This document shows, one piece after another, positions 58,238-64,000 of a stretch of DNA of 64,000 nt. Under the pieces are notes generated by a model, which did not search any database, was not told the DNA's origin, and saw nothing but the letters and a program-made list of their open reading frames with translations. Source of the DNA: an uncultured archaeon (GTDB taxonomy: Archaea > Nanobdellota > Nanobdellia > Pacearchaeales > GW2011-AR1). The translations under genes were made by a program, and so were the position numbers. The stretch spans positions 163,584 to 227,583 of the forward strand of contig CABMGO010000005.1 in NCBI GenBank assembly GCA_902385655.1, in the 5' to 3' direction. The first letter of the stretch is position 1, and each line of letters starts with the position of its first letter.

Positions 58238-61200
58238 ATGAAAACACAAATAGTAAAATATTCGCCAGAAAAATCAAGAGGTCATGAAATAGGAAGAACA
58301 GGAACACCTTACGTAGCGAGTGCTGAAGGAGTTTATCCTGAAAATGGCTTAAAATTCAATCCAGTATTTTCAAATCCTGCAGTAAATAATCCATTTGAGT
58401 GGAGCCCATATGCTGGAAGTAAATTGGAATACGAATTAAGAACTGCATCAATAACGGACGATACTGGAAAAGAAATATTTAAACAACATGGAATAGAAGT
58501 TCCAAAATCCTGGTCTCCTTTAGCAACAAATGTAGTCGCTTCAAAATATTTTTACGGAGATAATGCAGTTGCAGGAGATCGTGAACAATCTGTTCCAGCA
58601 TTAATTGACAGAGTCGCACGAACAATAACTGACATGGGTGTCAAAGACGGATACTTTGCTTCCCAACAAGATGCTCAAACATTTTATAGAGAATTGGTAT
58701 CTTTAACAGTTGACCAATTTGGATCTTTTAATTCGCCAGTTTGGTTCAACACTGGACTTTTCCATCAATATGGAGTTGGAAAAACAAGTGGCGCAGGAAA
58801 TTTCTATTATGATAAAGAAACTGGGGAAACCAAACAAGCAGCAACGCAATATGAAAAACCACAAGTATCAGCATGTTTTATTCAAAGTGTAGATGACACT
58901 ATGGAAAGCCTTATGGCGCTAGCAACTAGCGAAGCTATGCTTTTCAAATATGGTTCCGGTTCAGGAACAAATTTATCTTCAATAAGAAGTACAAAAGAAA
59001 AATTATCTGGAGGAGGAACACCTTCTGGACCACTTTCTTTCTTAAAAATTTATGATGCTGTTGCAGGAGTAGTTAAGTCTGGCGGAAAAACAAGAAGAGC
59101 AGCAAAGATGAACACATTAGATGACTGGCATCCAGATATCAAAGAATTTATCGAAGCAAAAACAATTGAAGAAAAGAAAGCTTGGGCGTTAATTGAACAA
59201 GGCTATTCTGGAGATTTCAATGGTCCTGCATATGGTTCTGTAGATTTTCAAAATGAAAATTTATCAGTAAGACTTTCCGATGAATTCATGAAAGCAGTAA
59301 AAGAGGACAGAAAATGGAAAACCCATTTCGTTACAGATTCTGCAAAAGAAGGACCAACATATAGGGCAAGAGATTTATTAAAATGGATAGCAGAAGGAAC
59401 TTGGACTTGCGGAGATCCAGGAGTTCAATATCATGACACAATAAACAGAGGAAACACAGTTTCAAATACTGGGAAAATAAATTGTTCAAACCCATGTTCT
59501 GAATATATGTTTTTAGATGATACTGCATGTAATCTTGCATCACTTAACTTGCATAGATTTGTAAAATCCGACGGAACATTTGATGTAGCGAGATACAAGA
59601 GTGCAGTAGAAGTTTTTATCACCGCACAAGAAATTATAATAGACAACGCATCCTATCCTACTCAAGATATAGCAAGAAATTCTCACATTTATAGAACGCT
59701 CGGATTAGGATATGCAAATCTCGGCGGACTTCTTATGTCAAGGGGCCTAGCATATGGATCCGATGAAGGAAGAGAAGTAGCAAAGGCAGTAACAGCTTTG
59801 ATGCATAATCAAGCATATTTGCAATCTGCAAGAATCGCTTCAAGAAAAGGAACCTTTGAAGATTATGAGAAAAATAAACAGCCCATGATGCAAGTTGTAA
59901 AAAGACACAAAGAAGAAACTGATAAAATTAATCCAGAGTTAGTTCCTGCAGAAATGAGAGAAGTTGTATCTGCAGCAAGACAAGCAGGACTCGAAATGAT
60001 TTTAGAAGGAGAAAGACATGGATTTAGAAACGCACAAGTTACAGTACTTGCTCCAACTGGAACAATTGGTTTCATGATGGATGCTGACACAACAGGAATA
60101 GAACCAGATTTAGGATTAGTAAAATACAAAAATCTCGCCGGAGGAGGAATGTTAAAGATTGCTAACAGAATGGTAGCCCCCGGACTCAAGAGACTAGGTT
60201 ACTCTCCTGAAGAAGTTCAAGCAATAACAAAGTATATTGAAGAACAAGACACTATCGAAGGAGCTCCGGGATTAAAAGAAGAACATCTTCCAGTATTTGA
60301 TTGTTCGTTCAAACCAAAGAAAGGAAAAAGATCTATCCATTATAGAGATCACATTAAAATGATGGCAGCAGTCCAACCATTTTTATCTGGTGCAATTTCA
60401 AAAACAGTAAATCTACCTAGCGACGCTACAGTCGAAGATGTTATGCAAACTTATCTAGAAGCTTATGATTTGGGATTAAAAGCAGTTGCATTATACAGAG
60501 ATGGTTGCAAGAGATCTCAGCCAGTCTCGACCGGAAAAGTAGAGGAAAAAAAGGAAGAAGTTGATCTTGGAAAATTAGAAAAAATGTTAGCTGGAATGGG
60601 AAAAAGAATTGTTTCAGTAGAAACTCAGGTAGAAGAAGTTCAAAAACTTCCAACCCAAATGAGGGAAAGACTTCCACAACATAGACTGGCAGTAACTACA
60701 AAATATGACATGGGAACAGAGCATGAATTTTACATAACAACAGGATTTTATGACGACGGAAGAATCGGAGAAACATTCCTTACGGCATCTAAAGAAGGAA
60801 GCTTTGCAAATGGCATGGCCGATATTGCGTCTACATTTATTTCAATGGTTTTACAAAATGGAACACCAGTACAAAAAGTTGCAGAACATTTAGTTGGAAC
60901 AAATTTTGAGCCTTCCGGATGGGTAGCACCAAGAAGCGAGGGGGGCCTGCTTGCGTCCCTAATTAAAAATCCAGTACAGGGAAGAGTAAACTCTGTTGGA
61001 GAATTATTGGGAAAACATCTTTTAGTTGCACAAGATTTGGGATATGAGCTTTCAGGAAGAATACAAGGAACAAACACTGCTCAAGAAAAACCAACACCAG
61101 CGGTTGTCGCAACTCAAGCACCTTTAATAGCAGATTCTTCAGGAAAAGATGAAAAGACATTACGAGAAGAACAAGAATATGCAGAATTTATGAAAGGAAA

Positions 61201-61312
61201 AGAACCGGGAAAAATCTGTCCTCTCTGTCAAAGAAGAATGGCGAAAATAGATAATCATTGCACAGAAGCATGTATTTGCGGAAACATAAGCAAAGAAGGT
61301 TGTTCTGGTTAA
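58238..61312 (+). CDS. nrdJ: class II (B12-dependent) ribonucleotide reductase
   Basis: A 1024-residue adenosylcobalamin-dependent RNR that makes deoxynucleotides from ribonucleotides without oxygen requirement. It has SACFIQSVDD, KYGSGSGTNLSSIRS, NPCSEYMFLDDTACNLASLNL (the N-x-C-x-E site), LAPTGTIGFMMDADTTGIEP and a C-terminal Cys-rich tail CPLCQRRM...CTEACICG for dithiol exchange. It is directly behind nrdR and followed by the dCMP deaminase fusion. Confidence 0.96.
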   Translation: MKTQIVKYSPEKSRGHEIGRTGTPYVASAEGVYPENGLKFNPVFSNPAVNNPFEWSPYAGSKLEYELRTASITDDTGKEIFKQHGIEVPKSWSPLATNVVASKYFYGDNAVAGDREQSVPALIDRVARTITDMGVKDGYFASQQDAQTFYRELVSLTVDQFGSFNSPVWFNTGLFHQYGVGKTSGAGNFYYDKETGETKQAATQYEKPQVSACFIQSVDDTMESLMALATSEAMLFKYGSGSGTNLSSIRSTKEKLSGGGTPSGPLSFLKIYDAVAGVVKSGGKTRRAAKMNTLDDWHPDIKEFIEAKTIEEKKAWALIEQGYSGDFNGPAYGSVDFQNENLSVRLSDEFMKAVKEDRKWKTHFVTDSAKEGPTYRARDLLKWIAEGTWTCGDPGVQYHDTINRGNTVSNTGKINCSNPCSEYMFLDDTACNLASLNLHRFVKSDGTFDVARYKSAVEVFITAQEIIIDNASYPTQDIARNSHIYRTLGLGYANLGGLLMSRGLAYGSDEGREVAKAVTALMHNQAYLQSARIASRKGTFEDYEKNKQPMMQVVKRHKEETDKINPELVPAEMREVVSAARQAGLEMILEGERHGFRNAQVTVLAPTGTIGFMMDADTTGIEPDLGLVKYKNLAGGGMLKIANRMVAPGLKRLGYSPEEVQAITKYIEEQDTIEGAPGLKEEHLPVFDCSFKPKKGKRSIHYRDHIKMMAAVQPFLSGAISKTVNLPSDATVEDVMQTYLEAYDLGLKAVALYRDGCKRSQPVSTGKVEEKKEEVDLGKLEKMLAGMGKRIVSVETQVEEVQKLPTQMRERLPQHRLAVTTKYDMGTEHEFYITTGFYDDGRIGETFLTASKEGSFANGMADIASTFISMVLQNGTPVQKVAEHLVGTNFEPSGWVAPRSEGGLLASLIKNPVQGRVNSVGELLGKHLLVAQDLGYELSGRIQGTNTAQEKPTPAVVATQAPLIADSSGKDEKTLREEQEYAEFMKGKEPGKICPLCQRRMAKIDNHCTEACICGNISKEGCSG

Positions 61313-61370
61313 TTCAATCTCTATATTCGTATACAACAATCCTTTAAAAAATAATTAGTATGTCTTTTTC

Positions 61371-62399
61371 ATGTTTATCGGACTAACTGGGAGTTTATCG
61401 GCAGGAAAAGGAGTTATTGCCACTTTTCTTAAGAAGAAAGGATTCGTTTACATTTCTTTGTCAGACGAATTACGAGAATACTTGAAAGAAAATAAAATCC
61501 AAATTACTAGAGAAAATCTTCAAAATGAAGGTAACAAACTCAGAACAAAAAAAGGAAACGATGTGCTTGCAAAAATGGCTTCTGAAAAAATAAAGAATCA
61601 AGAATACAAAAATGCCATTATAGACGGAATAAGAAATCCTGCAGAAGTTCTTCACCTTCAAAAAAATATTAAAAATTTCTTCTTAGTCGCAGTAGATGCT
61701 CCAGCCGAAGTAAGGTTCAAAAGAATGCTAGCAAGAAATAGAGAAAGTGATCCAAAAAATATAAAAGATTTTTTGAAGGTTGATGCAAGAGATAAAGGAA
61801 AAGGAGAAGAGAAATCTGGACAGCAAGTAGGTGCTTGTATGAAACTAGCAAAATTTGTTTTGATAAATGACGGGACTCTTGAAGAAATTAGTAGTAAAAT
61901 AGAAAGATTATACTCTGACATTGAGATGAAAATTCCAAGACCAACTTGGGACGAATATTTTATGGAAATTTGTAGAGCAGTAGGAACTAGAGCCACATGT
62001 AACCGTGGACGAAGCGGATGTGTCATTGCTAAAGACAAACAAATATTGGTTACAGGTTATGTTGGCGCACCAAGAGGTTTACCTCACTGCGATGAAGTTG
62101 GACATTTAATGAAAGAAGTTTTACACGAAGACGGAAGAAAATCTTCCCACTGTATGAGAACAGTCCATGCAGAACAAAATGCAATCTGTCAAGCTGCAAG
62201 AATGGGAATTTCATTAGATAGCGCAACAATCTATTGCAAAATGACTCCCTGCAGAACATGTGCAATGCTAATTATTAACTGCGGAATAAAAAGAGTGGTA
62301 AGTGAAAAAGATTACCAAGATTCTATTGAATCTAAAGAGATGTTTAAAAAAGCAGGAATAGAATTAGAGATATTAAATAAAGAAATAGAAAGATACTAA
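61371..62399 (+). CDS. dCMP deaminase fused to a P-loop kinase-like domain
   Basis: A 342-residue protein. Residues 1-185 form a P-loop domain (GLTGSLSAGKGVIATFL, with DGIRNPAEV and an adenylate-kinase-like lid). Residues 195-335 are a deoxycytidylate deaminase: HAEQNAICQAA and PCRTCAMLI with the zinc His/Cys set. Yeast Dcd1 has a similar N-terminal P-loop extension. The enzyme makes dUMP for thyX. The leader after nrdJ is 58 bp, so it may share the transcript. Confidence 0.9.
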   Translation: MFIGLTGSLSAGKGVIATFLKKKGFVYISLSDELREYLKENKIQITRENLQNEGNKLRTKKGNDVLAKMASEKIKNQEYKNAIIDGIRNPAEVLHLQKNIKNFFLVAVDAPAEVRFKRMLARNRESDPKNIKDFLKVDARDKGKGEEKSGQQVGACMKLAKFVLINDGTLEEISSKIERLYSDIEMKIPRPTWDEYFMEICRAVGTRATCNRGRSGCVIAKDKQILVTGYVGAPRGLPHCDEVGHLMKEVLHEDGRKSSHCMRTVHAEQNAICQAARMGISLDSATIYCKMTPCRTCAMLIINCGIKRVVSEKDYQDSIESKEMFKKAGIELEILNKEIERY

Positions 62400-62455
62400 G
62401 AAAAAACATTTATAAAGATGGTAAATAACAAGAAGTTAAATTATGGTGAACAAAG

Positions 62456-62782
62456 ATGGTATTTCAAGAACTAGTAACAGATTTAGATCTAAGCAATCAT
62501 GACAATTTTGTCAAAAATGATTTCTCAGTAGTTCATTATTTTTCAGACGCAAAAATGGATTGTCTTTGTGTCCTACCGATATTTGAAGGAATAGCAGAAG
62601 AATTTAACGGAAAGGCACAATTCGGGAAAGTAAATATTGAAGAAGCTGAAGATGTAGCAAAAAAACACAAAGTTCTGAGAGTGCCAAGCATTTTATTCTT
62701 TAAGAAAGGAAACGTTATAGATAGAATAGAAAAATTTAATTCTGAAGATGCCCTAAGAGACAAAATTAGTTGTTTGTTGTAA
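62456..62782 (+). CDS. thioredoxin-like protein without the nucleophilic Cys
   Basis: A 108-residue thioredoxin fold. Gap-free alignment of VVHYFSDAKMDCLCVLPIFE with the standard WCGPC region shows the first active-site Cys replaced by Lys (K-M-D-C), the second Cys kept, and another Cys two residues later. The cis-Pro is in VPSILFF. It cannot use the usual dithiol reaction. Its place after RNR and dCMP deaminase suggests a role with that pathway, perhaps a different thiol chemistry. Confidence 0.8.
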   Translation: MVFQELVTDLDLSNHDNFVKNDFSVVHYFSDAKMDCLCVLPIFEGIAEEFNGKAQFGKVNIEEAEDVAKKHKVLRVPSILFFKKGNVIDRIEKFNSEDALRDKISCLL

Positions 62783-62964
62783 ATTAACGTTTTGCTTAAC
62801 TTTTCTAAGATTATTGTCGAATAAAAATATTTTAAATTTATTTACCGTCAAGAAAATATTGTTCTATTCCTTTCGGGAACAGATAATATTCCAATCTTTT
62901 TAAACCTTATAAACCTTTCTTTTCCGACGGAAAGCTTTATAATTGAAATTTGTCCAAAAGAGTT

Positions 62965-63291
62965 ATGGAATTTTGTAAAGATTGCGGGAGCATTTTATTT
63001 TACTTTAAAGAAAAAGGAGAAAATAAAGTTTATTGTAAAAAATGTAGAAGTGCTAAACTAAGTGAAGGAAAAGGAAATTTTAGTGAAACTCAAAAAAAGA
63101 AAGAAGTTGGGCAAGGTTTTATTGAAGGAATAAATCCTTCTGCTAATTATGATCACAAATGTAAAAAATGCGGGCACATAGGAGTTGAAATCATTGATGT
63201 TGGAATTCTGTATTCTGACGAAGACAATTTAATACTGCTTAAGTGTGGAAAATGCGGTTTTTCTGAAAGATTAGGACATAAAGTCACTTAA
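62965..63291 (+). CDS. TFS/TFIIS-like transcript cleavage factor
   Basis: The ATG at 62965 (MEFCKDCGSILF) gives 108 residues; a TTG at 62950 is upstream in frame. An N-terminal ribbon CKDCG...CKKC and a C-terminal ribbon CKKCGHIG...CGKCGFSERLG with an acidic SDED loop resemble archaeal TFS, which stimulates RNA polymerase to cleave backtracked RNA. It is followed by tRNA-Lys. Confidence 0.8.
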   Translation: MEFCKDCGSILFYFKEKGENKVYCKKCRSAKLSEGKGNFSETQKKKEVGQGFIEGINPSANYDHKCKKCGHIGVEIIDVGILYSDEDNLILLKCGKCGFSERLGHKVT

Positions 63292-63342
63292 GCCAAACTT
63301 TTTAAATGGTGTAAAATAGGTATAATTACGAGTAAAATCGAT

Positions 63343-63417
63343 GGCCTCGTAGCTCAGCCTGGTTAGAGTACCGGACTTTTAATCCGGGTGCCGCGGGTTC
63401 AAATCCCGTCGGGGCCA
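63343..63417 (+). tRNA. tRNA-Lys (TTT)
   Basis: The acceptor arm GGCCTCG pairs with CGGGGCC. The anticodon stem CCGGA/TCCGG has the loop CTTTTAA, so the anticodon is TTT. The T-loop is TTCAAAT and the discriminator is A. A TATA-like TTTTTAAATGG lies about 40 bp upstream. A hairpin follows. Confidence 0.95.
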
Positions 63418-63424
63418 TAAAAAA

Positions 63425-63451
63425 GCACATTGAACGAAGTGAAATGTGCTA
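63425..63451 (+). terminator. hairpin behind tRNA-Lys
   Basis: AGCACATT (63425-63432) pairs with AATGTGCT (63444-63451) around an 11-base loop. It follows the tRNA by 7 bases and is placed to act in transcript release or processing, or as an end of the 149-bp unit. Confidence 0.45.
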
Positions 63452-63556
63452 TCATATTCTCTGACGTGATTATCAAAAAAATCAAATCCTGAGCAAAACT
63501 CTCCGAACAAAACTAATTAAAGATTAAGTAAATTTGTGAGGTGCATTTTGCGAATA

Positions 63557-63567
63557 GTCGGGGCCAT
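63557..63567. repeat. 11-bp copy of the tRNA-Lys 3' end
   Basis: GTCGGGGCCAT repeats 63408-63418, the 3' end of tRNA-Lys, at an offset of 149 bp. It is preceded by TTTTGCGAATA, the same junction as at the tRNA-Leu copy (2930). Confidence 0.75.
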
Positions 63568-63617
63568 TTCCTAAAAACCATACAAATCTATATAAACTTC
63601 AAAAAATAAATGAATAC

Positions 63618-63842
63618 ATGACACTAGCGCCATACAGAACGACAGTTCCACTAGACTGTCAATTTCAAGATACCCAATTTGGAATAGTGAAAGTTGCTAG
63701 CGCCACATTGGGTCCAGGAGTAGATCCCTCGAGAGCGGGCCTATCTCAAAGTACAATGCAAGAAATTTTCGAAAGAAACAAACATAGAATTGGAGACCCA
63801 AAATACGATATAGATATCGCAGAGTTATTTAGGCTGGGATAA
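63618..63842 (+). CDS. hypothetical small protein
   Basis: A 74-residue protein, not recognised, with a mixed strand/loop N-terminus and a helical C-terminal half (STMQEIFERNKHRI). A TATA-like TATATAAACTT lies about 25-30 bp upstream, suggesting a leaderless start. It is convergent with the partial gene at the end of the window. Confidence 0.6.
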   Translation: MTLAPYRTTVPLDCQFQDTQFGIVKVASATLGPGVDPSRAGLSQSTMQEIFERNKHRIGDPKYDIDIAELFRLG

Positions 63843-63845
63843 AAA

Positions 63846-64000
63846 TCACTCCCCAATTTCTTCATCAAAATCTTCATCAGTCAATTGATCTAAATCTGCC
63901 TCAGTTTTTTCCAAATCAAATTCGGCCTTAGCAAGTTTTTTCTGAGCATCTTCCTTGTCAGTTTTCTTGCCTTCCTCATTAACTAAATCTTCAGCAATTT
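63846..64000 (-). CDS. C-terminal part of an unknown acidic protein
   Basis: The open frame enters from the right edge and stops at 63846-63848. The 50 visible residues are Lys, Asp and Glu rich, helical, and end with a very acidic DFDEEIGE. The start and most of the gene are beyond the window. No family can be given. Confidence 0.5.
   Translation of the reverse strand, partial: IAEDLVNEEGKKTDKEDAQKKLAKAEFDLEKTEADLDQLTDEDFDEEIGE

Overview
The window is a piece of an AT-rich archaeal chromosome. It carries archaeal replication and information genes: DnaG-type primase, clamp loader RfcS/RfcL, EF-1A, EF-2, Rli1/ABCE1, an RNA polymerase-ribosomal operon, a TFS-like factor, eL41 and an initiator tRNA with C33. 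Together with many small lineage-specific proteins, single-TM surface proteins containing a TGNVV-like motif, and very compact gene spacing, this suggests a DPANN archaeon of the Pacearchaeota/Woesearchaeota type. That placement is inferred, not proven. Most genes appear to have a TATA-like box about 25-35 nt before the start, so leaderless or short-leader mRNAs look like the norm.

Layout. 1-9.6 kb: Rli1, tRNA-Leu and tRNA-iMet, RNase HII and an unusual SMC ATPase. 9.7-15.7 kb: hypothetical and surface genes, including a four-gene operon headed by a small RHH-like protein with its own palindromic operator. 16-20.6 kb: DnaG primase and EF-1A. 20.7-22.6 kb: a six-gene overlapping operon with a 2H phosphoesterase and a P-loop kinase. 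22.7-32.2 kb: KaiC-like ATPase, HD hydrolase, metalloprotease-like protein, EF-2, DNPH1-like hydrolase and a methyltransferase. 32.4-42 kb: rpoH-rpoB-rpoA-(unknown)-eL30-nusA-uS12-uS7, with a single-chain rpoA and an in-frame TAA inside rpoB. 42-55 kb: thymidine kinase, SerRS, endonuclease III, radical SAM protein, eL41, clamp loader and a DsbA-like protein. 55.4-62.8 kb: a deoxynucleotide cluster, thyX-like, tmk, nrdR, nrdJ, dCMP deaminase fused to a P-loop domain, and a thioredoxin-like protein. 62.9-64 kb: TFS-like factor, tRNA-Lys and short genes.

The most interesting signal is a structured leader found directly upstream of four unrelated genes (nrdR-nrdJ, uS12-uS7, a winged-helix regulator and a hypothetical gene). 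Each copy has a hairpin with GGTAAC/GTTACC-type arms, then a hairpin with TTGCGA/TCGCAA-type arms that ends one or two bases before the ATG. Two copies also share a longer upstream hairpin with covarying pairs. It looks like a cis-acting RNA element, not yet described as far as I can tell, on unusually long leaders. In the nrdR leader it lies downstream of two good NrdR boxes spaced 32 bp apart.

Other points of note are an SMC protein with a Rad50-like CPTC zinc hook exactly at its midpoint instead of a hinge, a thioredoxin-like protein lacking the nucleophilic Cys, short intergenic repeat families, and two tRNA genes each flanked by a copy of one tRNA end exactly 149 bp away.
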